The notes under the pieces are model-generated. The model did no database searches. It saw only the letters and a list, made by a program, of their open reading frames with translations, and had not been told where the DNA came from. The position numbers were made by a program, and so were the translations under genes. This document shows positions 1-8,684 of a stretch of DNA of 46,833 nucleotides, in pieces (position 1 is the first letter of the stretch; every line of letters begins with the position of its first letter). Origin of the DNA: Amycolatopsis oliviviridis (GTDB taxonomy: Bacteria > Actinomycetota > Actinomycetes > Mycobacteriales > Pseudonocardiaceae); assembly GCF_014654365.1 (NCBI RefSeq), contig NZ_BNAY01000019.1, positions 1 through 46,833 of the forward strand. Direction: 5' to 3'.

Positions 1-80
1 CTGAGGCGACCTGTCCCTGCGGATCTCGAACAACACACAACCCCTGAACAACTCAGGTGTTGCAACCACCGCTAGAACCC
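1..80. mobile_element. Terminal end of an IS30-like element (partial, runs off the window)
   Basis: Positions 57-70 read GTGTTGCAACCACC. The same 14 bases occur inverted at the other window edge, just after the 3' end of an IS30-type transposase gene (minus strand there), and the similarity continues into the next ten bases (GCTAGAACCC against CCTGGAATCC). This is therefore taken as the terminal inverted repeat of a related element extending leftward. No transposase reading frame can be assigned in the first 56 bases, so it is unclear whether this is the 5' or 3' end. The element end is immediately followed at 81 by half of a palindromic repeat. Confidence 0.5.
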
Positions 81-105
81 AAGGGGAAGGGGGCCTTCAC
101 GCGCG
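81..105. repeat. Half of a REP-like palindrome, cut by the IS end
   Basis: Bases 84-105 are the exact reverse complement of 12487-12508 (CGCGCGTGAAGGCCCCCTTC and two further C), the left half of a palindromic element between mmsA and hrcA. Only one arm is present here. The other arm is replaced by the IS30-like end, which suggests insertion into the palindrome. Confidence 0.6.
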
Positions 106-122
106 AACACCCGACGCTCTAT

Positions 123-183
123 GCGTTTCGTCCTCTGGATGCGGTGCATGCTTGTGGGAGGCAGCATCCAGAGGACGAAACGC
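123..183. repeat. Long inverted repeat, GCGTTTCGTCCTCTG family, copy 1
   Basis: Perfect 20-bp arms, GCGTTTCGTCCTCTGGATGC at 123-142 and its reverse complement at 164-183, separated by a 21-base loop. A second copy with the same core lies at 38731-38796. This copy sits at the 3' end of the leftward catabolic operon and could fold in its transcript, but there is no T-tract typical of an intrinsic terminator. Confidence 0.75.
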
Positions 184-191
184 GGGAGGAG

Positions 192-1187
192 TCAGCGGCC
201 GATGACGTCCGCCCCGTACCGCTTCAGCGTCTCTTCCCGCTGATCGTGCATGAGGTACAGCGAGAACTGGTCCACACCCAGCGAAGCCAGCTCCTCCAGC
301 CGTTCCACATGCGCCGAAGACGGGCCCACCAGGCAGAACCGGTCGACGATCTCGTCCGGTACGAAGTCGGTCGAGGGATTCCCCGCCCGCCCGTGGTGCG
401 AGTAGTCGTAGCCTTGCCGTTCACGGATGTAGTCGGTCAGCTCGTGCGGCACCGGCCCCGAATCACCGTACCGCGCCACGAGATCTGCGACATGGTTGCC
501 GACCATCCCGCCGAACCAGCGCAACTGTTCCCGCTGATGCGCCAGATCGTCCCCGACGTACGCCGGCGCCGCGAGGCAGATCGTGATCCCGCCCGGATCC
601 CGCCCCGCCGCCCGGGCCGCCTCGCGGACCGAACCGATGGTCCACCGGGCGATCGCGGGATCCGCGCACTGGAGGATGAAGCCGTCCGCGTGTTCGCCGA
701 CCGTCTTCAGCGCCTTCGGCCCGTAGCCCGCCATCCACATTTCGAGCCTGCCGTTGCGGATCCACGGGATCTGCACGGGCTTGTCCCGCAACAGGACCTC
801 GCGTCCTTCCGCGAGTTCCTTGACCACGTGCATGCAGTCGCGCACAGTGGCCAAAGTGGACGGTGCCATGCCGACCACTCGGTGCGCCGAGTCGCCGCGG
901 CCGATCCCGCACACCGTCCGGTTGCCGTACATGTCGTTGAGCGTGGCGAAGGTCGACGCCATCACCGACCAGTCCCGCGTCGCCGGGCTGGTCACCATCG
1001 GGCCCACGATCATCGACGACGTCGCCGCGAGGATCTGCGAGTAGATGACGAACGGTTCCTGCCACAGCACGCACGAGTCGAACGTCCAGCCGTAGCGGAA
1101 ACCCTCGTCCTCGGCGGCCTTCATCAGCCGCACGAGGTCGCGCGCGGGCGGGTCGGTCTGCAGAACAATCCCGAAATCCACGGCCAC
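192..1187 (-). CDS. F420-dependent LLM-class oxidoreductase (TIGR03842-like)
   Basis: A 331-residue luciferase-like TIM-barrel protein. The N-terminus (VDFGIVLQTDPPARDLV), the GIGRGDSA loop and the LEMWMAGYGPKAL stretch are typical of F420- or FMN-using LLM reductases. It is the last gene of a leftward operon, four bases after the hydantoinase stop, with a GTG start. The subfamily seen beside hydantoinases is TIGR03842, and that context is the main reason for linking it to pyrimidine or hydantoin metabolism. The substrate is unknown. It might reduce or oxidise a ring intermediate, since no dihydropyrimidine dehydrogenase gene is visible nearby. Family assignment is firm, substrate is inference. 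Confidence 0.85.
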   Translation of the reverse strand: MAVDFGIVLQTDPPARDLVRLMKAAEDEGFRYGWTFDSCVLWQEPFVIYSQILAATSSMIVGPMVTSPATRDWSVMASTFATLNDMYGNRTVCGIGRGDSAHRVVGMAPSTLATVRDCMHVVKELAEGREVLLRDKPVQIPWIRNGRLEMWMAGYGPKALKTVGEHADGFILQCADPAIARWTIGSVREAARAAGRDPGGITICLAAPAYVGDDLAHQREQLRWFGGMVGNHVADLVARYGDSGPVPHELTDYIRERQGYDYSHHGRAGNPSTDFVPDEIVDRFCLVGPSSAHVERLEELASLGVDQFSLYLMHDQREETLKRYGADVIGR

Positions 1188-1191
1188 CGCC

Positions 1192-2577
1192 TCAGTTCAG
1201 GTACTGGTTCAGGTCGCGCGAGAGGAATTTCCCGTGCGTCGTACTGCCCGAGAAGCCGGACGGTGACACCACCACGCGGCCGCGCGACAGCACCGTCTCG
1301 ACCTTGCCGGTGATCTCCAGCCCTTCGTAGGCCGAGTAGTCCACGTTCATGTGGTGCGTCTCGACCGACAAGGTCTGCTTCGCCGCCGGGTCGTAGATGA
1401 CGACGTCCGCGTCCGAACCCGCGGCGATGACACCCTTGCGCGGGTACAGCCCGAACATCCGCGCCGGGGTGGTCGAGCAGGTCTCGACCCAGCGGCCGAG
1501 GGTGAGCTCGCCCGCCACGACACCCTGGTGCAGCAGATCCATCCGGTGCTCGACGCCGGGGATCCCGTTGGGGATCGCGCGGAAGTCGCCGCGGCCGAGT
1601 TCCTTCTGGTCCTTGAAACAGAACGGGCAGTGATCCGTCGACACCACCGAGAGGTCGTTGGTGCGCAGCCCTCGCCACAGATCCGCTTGATGCGACTTCT
1701 CGCGCAGCGGGGGAGAGGCGACGTACTTGGAACCCTCGAAATCCGGCTTCGCCAAGTCCTCGATGGACAGATAGAGATACTGAGGACACGTCTCCGCGAA
1801 GACGTTCTGCCCGTCGTTGCGCGCCTCCGCGACCGCCGCCAGTGCCTGCGACGCCGAGAGATGCACGATGTACAGCGGCGCCCCGGTCACCTTCGCCAGC
1901 TGGATCGCGCGCGAGGTCGCCTCGCCCTCCAGCTCCGGCGGCCGGGTGAGCCCGTGCTGTACCGGGTCGATCTTCCCGGCGGCGAACGCCTGCGCGGCCA
2001 GCTGGTCGATCGCGATGCCGTTCTCCGCGTGCATCATGATCGTCGCGCCGATCTCGCGCGCCTTCTGCATGGCCAGCAGGATCTCGCCGTCCGTGGAGTA
2101 GAAGACCCCCGGATACGCCATGAACATCTTGAAGCTGCCGACGCCGCCGTCGACGCAGGCCTGCATCTCCTTCAACGACGAATCGTTGACGTCGGAGACG
2201 ATCATGTGGAAGCCGTAGTCGATGGCGCAGTTGCCGTCGGCCTTCTCGTGCCATTTGTCCATGGTGGACAGCAAGGAAGTGCCCTTGGCCTGGACGGCGA
2301 AGTCGATGATCGTGGTCGTCCCGCCCCACGCCGCCGCCGTCGTCCCGGTGCCGAAGGTGTCGACGGAATGCGTCCCGCCGAACGGCATCTCCATATGGGT
2401 GTGCGCGTCGATCCCGCCGGGCAGCACGTACTTCCCGGTGGCGTCGATGGTCTCGTCGGCAGGTCCGAGCGTGCCCGGGGCGCCGACGGCCACGATGATC
2501 TCGCCGTCGACGAGAACGTCCGCCGCCGAGGCGCCCGCTGTGGACAGCACCTGCCCGCCGCTGATGAGGGTGGTCAT
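1192..2577 (-). CDS. hydA: Dihydropyrimidinase / D-hydantoinase
   Basis: Cyclic amidohydrolase of 461 residues that opens dihydrouracil, dihydrothymine or hydantoins to N-carbamoyl-beta-amino acids. The binuclear metal site is visible: HTH at His59/His61, the carboxylated Lys150 in GSFKMFMAYPG, His183 in MMHAENG, His239 in YIVHLSAS and Asp315 in STDHCPF. The ATG at 2577 shares a base with the stop of the upstream beta-ureidopropionase gene (TGATG), implying translational coupling. A longer in-frame reading to 2853 exists but overlaps the upstream gene and lacks family similarity. The product feeds the carbamoyl hydrolase encoded just upstream. Cytoplasmic. Confidence 0.93.
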   Translation of the reverse strand: MTTLISGGQVLSTAGASAADVLVDGEIIVAVGAPGTLGPADETIDATGKYVLPGGIDAHTHMEMPFGGTHSVDTFGTGTTAAAWGGTTTIIDFAVQAKGTSLLSTMDKWHEKADGNCAIDYGFHMIVSDVNDSSLKEMQACVDGGVGSFKMFMAYPGVFYSTDGEILLAMQKAREIGATIMMHAENGIAIDQLAAQAFAAGKIDPVQHGLTRPPELEGEATSRAIQLAKVTGAPLYIVHLSASQALAAVAEARNDGQNVFAETCPQYLYLSIEDLAKPDFEGSKYVASPPLREKSHQADLWRGLRTNDLSVVSTDHCPFCFKDQKELGRGDFRAIPNGIPGVEHRMDLLHQGVVAGELTLGRWVETCSTTPARMFGLYPRKGVIAAGSDADVVIYDPAAKQTLSVETHHMNVDYSAYEGLEITGKVETVLSRGRVVVSPSGFSGSTTHGKFLSRDLNQYLN

Positions 2578-3419
2578 CACGCCTCCGCGAGGGGTCCGTA
2601 GCTGTCGGGACGACGGTCTCGGTAGAAGGCCCACAGATCCCGTACCTCGGCGAGTTTCGCCATGTCGAGGTCGCGGACGACGATCTCCTCCTCGGTGTCG
2701 GACGCGGCTTCGCCGACGAGCTGGCCGCGTGGATCCGCGAAATACGACTGGCCGTAGAAGTCGTTGTCGCCCAAGGGTTCCACGCCGACGCGGTTGATCG
2801 TGCCGACGTAGTACTCGTTCGCGACTGCGGCCGCGGGCTGCTCCAGCCGCCACAGGTACTCCGAAAGGCCCCGGCTGGTCGCCGACGGGTTGAACACGAT
2901 CTTGGCGCCCGCCAGGCCCAGCGCGCGCCAGCCCTCCGGGAAGTGCCGCTCGTAACAGATGTAGACGCCGATGCGGCCGACGGCGGTGTCGAACACCGGG
3001 TACCCCATGTTCCCGGGCCGGAAGTAGAACTTCTCCCAGAAGCCCTTCACCTGCGGGATGTGGTTCTTGCGGTGCTTGCCGAGGTAGGTGCCGTCGGCGT
3101 CGATCACCGCGGCGGTGTTGTAGTACACGCCGGGCTGCTCCACCTCGTACATCGGCACGACCAGCACCACGCCGTGGCGTTCGGCGACCTCCTGCATGAG
3201 CTTCGTCGTCGGCCCGTCGGGGATGCCTTCGGTGTAGGAGTAGTAGTCGGTGTCCTGCACCTGGCAGAAATAGGGGCCGTAGAACAACTCCTGCAGGCAG
3301 ATGACTTGAGCCCCCTGCGACGCGGCCTTGCCGATGGCTTCGACCGCGTTCGCGATCATCGACTCCTTGTCACCTGTCCACCGCTGCTGGATCAATCCGG
3401 CTCGGACCAGGTCGCTCAC
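2577..3419 (-). CDS. Beta-ureidopropionase / N-carbamoyl amidohydrolase (nitrilase family)
   Basis: Nitrilase-superfamily amidase of 280 residues. The catalytic triad is present: Glu44 in CLQELF, Lys in the GKHRKNHIP segment (115-118) and Cys155 in YICYERHFPE. The RKNHIP..KGFWEKFYF region is characteristic of beta-ureidopropionases, which release CO2, ammonia and beta-alanine or beta-aminoisobutyrate. The GTG start is chosen because an AGGAGGA ribosome-binding site lies a few bases upstream. The first 50 bases overlap the 3' end of the permease gene. With the hydantoinase it forms steps two and three of the reductive pyrimidine pathway. Confidence 0.92.
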   Translation of the reverse strand: MSDLVRAGLIQQRWTGDKESMIANAVEAIGKAASQGAQVICLQELFYGPYFCQVQDTDYYSYTEGIPDGPTTKLMQEVAERHGVVLVVPMYEVEQPGVYYNTAAVIDADGTYLGKHRKNHIPQVKGFWEKFYFRPGNMGYPVFDTAVGRIGVYICYERHFPEGWRALGLAGAKIVFNPSATSRGLSEYLWRLEQPAAAVANEYYVGTINRVGVEPLGDNDFYGQSYFADPRGQLVGEAASDTEEEIVVRDLDMAKLAEVRDLWAFYRDRRPDSYGPLAEA

Positions 3420-4941
3420 TTGTGTCCTCCTCGATATCGGTAGTGCGGTTGCGTTCGGGCAGGGACAGCAGCAGGAAGACGACGAAGGCGCCCGCCAGGC
3501 CGACGACCCAGTTGTAGTCGTAGAGCGGTTTCAGGACCGGGATCAGCCCGTCGGCGGGGAACGGCCCGCCGTACGCGCCGCCGACCGCCAGTACGGCGCC
3601 GACCAGTGTCGCGACCAGCGCCCGCCAGTTCCATCCGCCGTTGAACCAATAGACACCGCGTTCGGTGTACAGATCCCGCAGCCGCAGCTTGGTGCGGTTG
3701 ATCACCCAGTAGCCGGCCACGAGCACCCCGGCGACGGCGCCGAGCAGGCCGCCGTAGAAACCGAGCCACGCGAAGATGTAGATGTTCGGGTCGGAGTAGA
3801 GCCGCCACGGCTGGATGAGGATGCCGATGATCCCGGTGATCAGCCCGCCGACGGCGAAGGTGATCTTCTTCGGGAACGCGTTGGAGAAGTCGTAGGACGG
3901 GCTGACCACGTTGGCCGCGAGGTTCGCCGACACGGTCGCCAGCACCAGCGCGATCAGCGCGACCACCACCACGACCGGGGAGTCGAACCGGTCGGCCAGT
4001 TTCGCCGGGTCCCAGATCTGCTCGCCGTAGAGGACGCTGCCGCCCGAGGTGGTCAGGATGGCCACGATCGCGATGAACGTCATCGTGGTCGGCAGGCCGA
4101 GAATCTGGCCGCGGACCTGTTTGCCCTGGCTGCCGCCGAAGCGGGTGAAGTCCGGCATGTTGAGCGAAAGCGTCGACCAGAACGCGATCATCGCCATCAG
4201 CGACGGCGCGAACACCTTCCAGAAGTCCGGTCCCCAGCCGAGTTTCCCGGGTTCGGACAGGATCGGGCCGAGCCCGCCCGCCTTGACCAGCACATAGCCC
4301 AGCAGGATCAGGAAGCCGACCGACACCAGCGGCGCCGTCCAGTTCTCGAACCGGCGGACCGCCTCCATACCGCGCCAGATGATGAGCATCTGGAGCAGCC
4401 AGAACAGCCCGAAGGACAGCCAGAGCGTCCAGTGCTGGCCGAGGACGACCGCGGAGTCCTTCCAGCCGGAGCCCGCCAGCCGTCCGACGATGATGTAGAT
4501 CGCCTCACCGCCGACCCAGGTCTGGATGCCGAACCAGCCGCACGCGATGAACGCCCGCAGCAACGCCGCCAGGTTCGCGCCGCGCATACCGAAGAACGCG
4601 CGGGCGAACACCGGGAACGGGATGCCGTACTTCGTCCCGGCGTGGCTGTTGAGCAGCATCGGGATCAGCACGATCAGGTTGCCGATGGTGATCGTGATCA
4701 GTGCCTGGACCCAGTTCATCCCGAGCGCGATCAGCGACGCCGCCAGCGCGTACGACGGGATGTTGTGCGCCATGCCCATCCACAGCGCGAAGTAGGTGTA
4801 GGTGGTCCAGGTCCGCTTTTCGACCGGAACCGGGGCGAGTTCTTCGTTGTAGAAGCGGCTGTCCTTCAAGGACTCGACCTCGCCGAGTTCTACCCGGCCA
4901 TCAGGATGCACGTGCTGCGTACCGCGTGCCGTCGGCTCCAT
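3370..4941 (-). CDS. NCS1-family nucleobase/hydantoin permease
   Basis: Membrane transporter of 523 residues with about twelve hydrophobic segments. Family signatures include WTTYTYFALWMGMAHNIPSY near the N-terminus, GIPFPVFARAFFGMRGAN and CGWFGIQTWVGGEAI. These match the NCS1 group (Mhp1 hydantoin transporter, PucI, uracil/allantoin permeases), Na+- or H+-coupled symporters of nucleobases and hydantoins. It is the first gene of the leftward operon and should supply substrate to the hydantoinase and ureidopropionase. The 3' end overlaps the next gene by 50 bases, an unusually long overlap. Substrate preference (uracil, hydantoin, allantoin) cannot be decided from sequence. Confidence 0.92.
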   Translation of the reverse strand: MEPTARGTQHVHPDGRVELGEVESLKDSRFYNEELAPVPVEKRTWTTYTYFALWMGMAHNIPSYALAASLIALGMNWVQALITITIGNLIVLIPMLLNSHAGTKYGIPFPVFARAFFGMRGANLAALLRAFIACGWFGIQTWVGGEAIYIIVGRLAGSGWKDSAVVLGQHWTLWLSFGLFWLLQMLIIWRGMEAVRRFENWTAPLVSVGFLILLGYVLVKAGGLGPILSEPGKLGWGPDFWKVFAPSLMAMIAFWSTLSLNMPDFTRFGGSQGKQVRGQILGLPTTMTFIAIVAILTTSGGSVLYGEQIWDPAKLADRFDSPVVVVVALIALVLATVSANLAANVVSPSYDFSNAFPKKITFAVGGLITGIIGILIQPWRLYSDPNIYIFAWLGFYGGLLGAVAGVLVAGYWVINRTKLRLRDLYTERGVYWFNGGWNWRALVATLVGAVLAVGGAYGGPFPADGLIPVLKPLYDYNWVVGLAGAFVVFLLLSLPERNRTTDIEEDTSERPGPSRIDPAAVDR

Positions 4942-5148
4942 TGCGGAATCGTGCTCGCCCGCCCCGCGCGGGTGGGACTGGCAGACTGTTCACTGTTGAT
5001 GGCGTCGGAGCGCAGACTGTCGATTGCTTTCGAAGGATCGCGGTGCATGACCTGCGTCACACACGCGGACGTAGTAATCCGGCAAACCGGCTGAAACATC
5101 TCCACAGGATCTCCACAGCTCACCCGGATGGTCTCCACGGCCGGTGCT

Positions 5149-5162
5149 TACAGTCATCCCCA
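5149..5162 (+). promoter_or_regulatory. Possible -10 box giving a leaderless mRNA for the response regulator
   Basis: TACAGT at 5149-5154 lies seven bases before the ATG at 5162, the distance expected if transcription starts at or next to the start codon. No purine-rich ribosome-binding site precedes that ATG. Leaderless mRNAs are common in actinomycetes. No convincing -35 hexamer was found. Confidence 0.35.
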
Positions 5163-5866
5163 TGGAACTGGGAGGACGCCGGGTGCTGGTCGTCGAGGAC
5201 GACGTGACCATCGCCGAAAGCATCGCCGCGCGGTTGCGGGCCGAGGGATTCTCGGTGGACCTGGCGCACGACGGCCCGTCCGGTGTCGAGACGGACGCCG
5301 AGCGGGACCCGGACCTGGTGGTGCTCGACGTGATGCTCCCGGGGTTCGACGGACTTGAGGTCTGCCGCCGGATCCAGGCCCGCCGCCCCGTCCCGGTGCT
5401 GATGCTGACCGCCCGTTCCGACGAGACGGACATGCTGATCGGCCTCGGCGTCGGCGCGGACGACTACCTCACCAAACCGTTCTCCATGCGGGTCCTCTCG
5501 GCCAGGGTGCACGCGCTGCTGCGCCGCGTCGAACGGTCGGCCCGCACCGACGTGAGCGAAGCGGGTACGAAGATCGTGCTCGGCGACCTCGAAATCGACG
5601 TCGACCAGCGGCGGGTCACCCGGGCGGGCACCCCGGCCCAGCTGACGCCGATCGAGTTCGACCTCCTCGTCCACTTCGCGAAGCGCCCGAGGGCGGTCCA
5701 GCCGAGGGAACGCCTGCTCAGCGAGGTCTGGGACTGGGACGTAGCGGGCACCGGTTCGGGCACCCGCGCGGTCGACAGTCACATCAAGGCGCTGCGCCGC
5801 AAACTGGGCGCGGACCTCATCCGCACCGTGCACGGCGTCGGCTATGCCCTGGAGGTGGGATCGTGA
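5162..5866 (+). CDS. OmpR/PhoB-family response regulator
   Basis: Two-component response regulator of 234 residues. The receiver domain has acidic residues in VLVVEDD, phospho-acceptor Asp56 in VVLDVMLPG and Lys105 in YLTKPFS. The C-terminal winged helix shows LTPIEFDLLVHFAKRP and the ending AVDSHIKALRRKLGADLIRTVHGVGYAL. The ATG at 5162 is preferred over an upstream in-frame GTG at 5144 because the family begins shortly before RVLVVEDD. It overlaps the sensor kinase gene by GTGA. It is divergent from the NCS1 permease operon, so the 220-base gap may carry promoters for both. The stimulus and targets are unknown. Confidence 0.95.
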   Translation: MELGGRRVLVVEDDVTIAESIAARLRAEGFSVDLAHDGPSGVETDAERDPDLVVLDVMLPGFDGLEVCRRIQARRPVPVLMLTARSDETDMLIGLGVGADDYLTKPFSMRVLSARVHALLRRVERSARTDVSEAGTKIVLGDLEIDVDQRRVTRAGTPAQLTPIEFDLLVHFAKRPRAVQPRERLLSEVWDWDVAGTGSGTRAVDSHIKALRRKLGADLIRTVHGVGYALEVGS

Positions 5867-6900
5867 AGCTTCGCCCGCTGTTCGGCCGGATCGTCGACGC
5901 GCTTCCGAGGCCGCTCGACCCGGTCCGTTCCATCAAGCTCAAGCTCGCGATCCTGCTGGTGTCCTCGGGCGGTATCGCGTTCGCCTTCTTCAACTGGCAG
6001 ATCGGCTGGCTGCCGCCGCGGACCACGATCGCGGCCATGGTGCTGGCCGTGGTCACCTCGCAGATCCTGGCGCACGGGATGACCCGGCCGCTGCGCGAGA
6101 TGACCGCCGCCGCCCGCGCGATGGCCAAGGGCGACTACACGCGGCGGGTCCGGGCGACCGCCCGCGACGAGGTCGGGGAGCTGGCGCACGCGTTCAACCA
6201 GATGGCCGCCGACCTCGACGCCTCGGATCAGCGCCGCCGCGAGCTGATCGCGAACGTGTCCCACGAACTCCGCACCCCGATCACCGCGCTGAACGGGGTG
6301 CTGGAGAACCTCGTCGACGGGGTCGCCGAGCCCGATCCGGCGACGCTGAAGACCGCGCTGCAGCAGACCGAACGGCTCGGCAGGCTGGTCTCGGAACTGC
6401 TCGATCTCTCGCGGATCGACGCCGGCGCGTTCCCGTTGCAGCTGGAGGAGTTCGACCTCGAACTGCTGCTGGAGGAGGTCGCCGCCGAAGCGGGGGTGAC
6501 CGCCGCCGCGACCGGCCGTGGCGTGCGGTTCGCCGTCGACGTCCAGCCGCCCGGCGCGACCGCCGTCGCCGACCGCGGCAGGCTCTACCAGGTCGTGGTC
6601 AACCTGCTCGACAACGCCGTCCGGCACGGGCCCGCCGGGGGAGAGGTCCGCGTGCGGGCCGAGGCCCGCGGGCCCAACGTCGTCATCGAGGTCGAAGACG
6701 AAGGTCCCGGGATTCCGCCGGGGGAGCGGGACAGCGTGTTCGAACGGTTCACCCGCGGCGAGCGGGCGGGCGGTGGAGGCACCGGTCTCGGCCTCGCGAT
6801 CGCCCGGTGGGTGGTCGACCTCCACGACGGCAGCATCGCCGTGGTCACTCCCGAACACCGGACGGGCTGCGTCATCCGCGTCGTCATCCCCGTTCCTTAG
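5863..6900 (+). CDS. Sensor histidine kinase (HAMP-HisKA-HATPase)
   Basis: Orthodox membrane sensor kinase of 345 residues. Two hydrophobic segments near residues 27-45 and 53-72 have almost no extracytoplasmic loop between them, so the kinase probably senses within or near the membrane. They are followed by a HAMP region, the phospho-acceptor His134 in NVSHELRTPI, the N box NLLDNAVRHGP, DEGPGIPPGE and GGGTGLGLAI. The GTG start overlaps the regulator stop (GTGA), so the pair is translationally coupled. Cognate partner of the preceding regulator. Confidence 0.95.
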   Translation: MKLRPLFGRIVDALPRPLDPVRSIKLKLAILLVSSGGIAFAFFNWQIGWLPPRTTIAAMVLAVVTSQILAHGMTRPLREMTAAARAMAKGDYTRRVRATARDEVGELAHAFNQMAADLDASDQRRRELIANVSHELRTPITALNGVLENLVDGVAEPDPATLKTALQQTERLGRLVSELLDLSRIDAGAFPLQLEEFDLELLLEEVAAEAGVTAAATGRGVRFAVDVQPPGATAVADRGRLYQVVVNLLDNAVRHGPAGGEVRVRAEARGPNVVIEVEDEGPGIPPGERDSVFERFTRGERAGGGGTGLGLAIARWVVDLHDGSIAVVTPEHRTGCVIRVVIPVP

Positions 6901-6968
6901 CCCCGGCCGCGTTTCCTTCGTCGGCCGCTCACATCCCATGAAATGTGCTTTCGCAACTGGAGGATTCG

Positions 6969-8525
6969 ATGAGCGAAGCTCAAGAGGAGAAACAGGCGCA
7001 CGCGTCGCCGCCGTCCGCGACGGCCACCACGTTGCCGCCCGCGCCGCAGGTCCCGATCTTGATGAGGCCCCGGGTGCCGCCGAAGTCGGCGATCGTGCCG
7101 TTGCCCGGCTCGGTGCTGTCCGCGGCGGTCGCGGCCGGGCTGATCGCCGCCGTGGTCATGCCGGACGATCCCGGAGTCGGCTGGTTCGTGGCCGGGCTCG
7201 CCTTCGCGGTGGCCGTCTACTTCGCCGACAAACGGGCGCGCACCGACGCCGAACCGCATTTCGGCCTGGTCAACGCGTTGTGGGCGGTGGCCGCGCTCGG
7301 GCTGCTCGCGGTCGGCATGTTCCGGGCGTCCGTGTGGCTCAACGTGTTGTGCGTGCTGACCGCCTGCGTCGCCGGGTCGCTCGCGGTGGTCGGGAAACGC
7401 ACCGTCAACACGATCGTCTACGACGTCTTCGCGGTCCCGATCGAAGCGCTGCTCTCGGTCCCGTGGATCGGGCGCGGGCTGGCGAAGCTCGGCAAGAAGA
7501 CGGAAAGCCGTGGCAGGCCGAAGTTCCTCGTGCCGGTCCTGGTGAGCGCCTTGCTGCTGCTCGTGTTCGTCCCGCTGCTGCGGGGCGCGGACGCCGCGTT
7601 CGCGAGCGTCGTCGACGCGGTGATCCCCGAGTTGAGCCCGGACATCTTCGTGCGCTGGGGTTTCCTCTTCGTGGTGGCCGCGTTCGCCGTCACCGGGGCC
7701 TGCTACCTGCTGGCCGCGCCACCGCTGCCCGCCGACGACGACGCGCCGCGCAAGCGGCTGGCGCATCGCCTCGAATGGGCCTTGCCGCTCGGCGTGCTGG
7801 TGCTGCTGTTCACGAGTTTCGTCGTGGTCCGGCTCGTCGTGTTGTTCGGCGGCAGCGAATACGTCCTGGTCACGAGCGGCCTGACGGCGGCCGAGTACGC
7901 CAGGAGCGGGTTCTGGCAGCTGTCCGCCATCACCGTGCTGACCCTGCTGCTGGTCGCCGCCGCGCTGCGGTGGGCGCCGAAGTCCTCGGCGGCCGATCGT
8001 GCCTGGCAGCGCGGGCTGCTCGGGGCGCTGAGCGTGCTCAGCCTGGTGCTGGTCGCGTCGGCGTTGAGTCGCATGTGGACATACCAGCAGGCGTACGGGT
8101 TCACCGTGCTGCGGCTGCTGGTGGAGGTGTGCGAACTGTGGATCGGCCTGATCTTCTTGCTGGTGCTGGTATCCCTGATCCCGCTGCGGTCGTCCTGGCT
8201 GCCGCGCGCGGCCATCGGCGCCGCCGTCGTGGCGCTGCTGGGGCTGGCCGTCCTCGACCCGGAACGGTTCATCGCCGACCGCAACATCGACCGGCTCGCG
8301 CACGGCAAGACCCTCGACACCGATTACCTGTCAGGGTTTTCCGCCGACATCGTGCCGTCGGCGGACCGGCTCCCGGAACCGCTGCGGTCCTGTGTGCTCA
8401 GGCCGGTCGTGACCGGAGTCTCGGAAGATGATTGGCGCGGATGGAACCTGAGCCGGTCCCTCGCGCGTCAGACCCCCGTTGCCGCGAGAGACGGGATCGG
8501 GTGCCGGTACCTGGCCCGTCCTTGA
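6969..8525 (+). CDS. DUF4153/DUF4173-like polytopic membrane protein
   Basis: Membrane protein of 518 residues. A proline/alanine-rich cytoplasmic N-terminus (about 45 residues) is followed by roughly ten or more hydrophobic helices and a short polar tail. The pattern with YAR.GFWQL, RMWTYQQAYGFTVLRL and FIADRNIDR resembles the DUF4153/DUF4173 family, which has no established function. The ATG at 6969 is chosen because GGAGG lies seven bases upstream, whereas the longer in-frame reading from 6945 has no such site. It follows the two-component genes by 68 bases and may be one of their targets, which is inference. Confidence 0.8.
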   Translation: MSEAQEEKQAHASPPSATATTLPPAPQVPILMRPRVPPKSAIVPLPGSVLSAAVAAGLIAAVVMPDDPGVGWFVAGLAFAVAVYFADKRARTDAEPHFGLVNALWAVAALGLLAVGMFRASVWLNVLCVLTACVAGSLAVVGKRTVNTIVYDVFAVPIEALLSVPWIGRGLAKLGKKTESRGRPKFLVPVLVSALLLLVFVPLLRGADAAFASVVDAVIPELSPDIFVRWGFLFVVAAFAVTGACYLLAAPPLPADDDAPRKRLAHRLEWALPLGVLVLLFTSFVVVRLVVLFGGSEYVLVTSGLTAAEYARSGFWQLSAITVLTLLLVAAALRWAPKSSAADRAWQRGLLGALSVLSLVLVASALSRMWTYQQAYGFTVLRLLVEVCELWIGLIFLLVLVSLIPLRSSWLPRAAIGAAVVALLGLAVLDPERFIADRNIDRLAHGKTLDTDYLSGFSADIVPSADRLPEPLRSCVLRPVVTGVSEDDWRGWNLSRSLARQTPVAARDGIGCRYLARP

Positions 8526-8540
8526 GCCGTGACACCACGG

Positions 8541-8576
8541 CCTTGATCGCCCTCTTGGGGGTGAGGGCGATCAAGG
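8541..8576. terminator. Bidirectional hairpin between convergent genes
   Basis: Perfect 14-bp stem, CCTTGATCGCCCTC at 8541-8554 and its complement at 8563-8576, with an 8-base loop. A smaller hairpin (GCCGTG/CACGGC) directly precedes it at 8526-8541. It lies between the convergent stops at 8525 and 8687. There is no T-tract, as is common in high-GC actinomycetes. Confidence 0.6.
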
Positions 8577-8684
8577 CGGCGGTGTACGGCGGCCGCCGGG
8601 CCACCGAGGGGGAGGCCCGGCGGTGCTGCCGCGACCGGCTTCCTCGGCGGAAGAAGCCTGTGGTGGCAACGCTTTCCGGGCGGG

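Noticed and set aside
57..1313. Long rightward open frame opposite the LLM oxidoreductase and hydantoinase
   Set aside because: It is the high-GC shadow of real genes on the minus strand. Composition is Arg/Pro-rich and no family is recognisable.
3328..5094. 588-codon rightward frame antisense to the NCS1 permease
   Set aside because: The minus strand encodes a clear permease. The plus-strand product is Asp/Arg/Gln-rich without domains.
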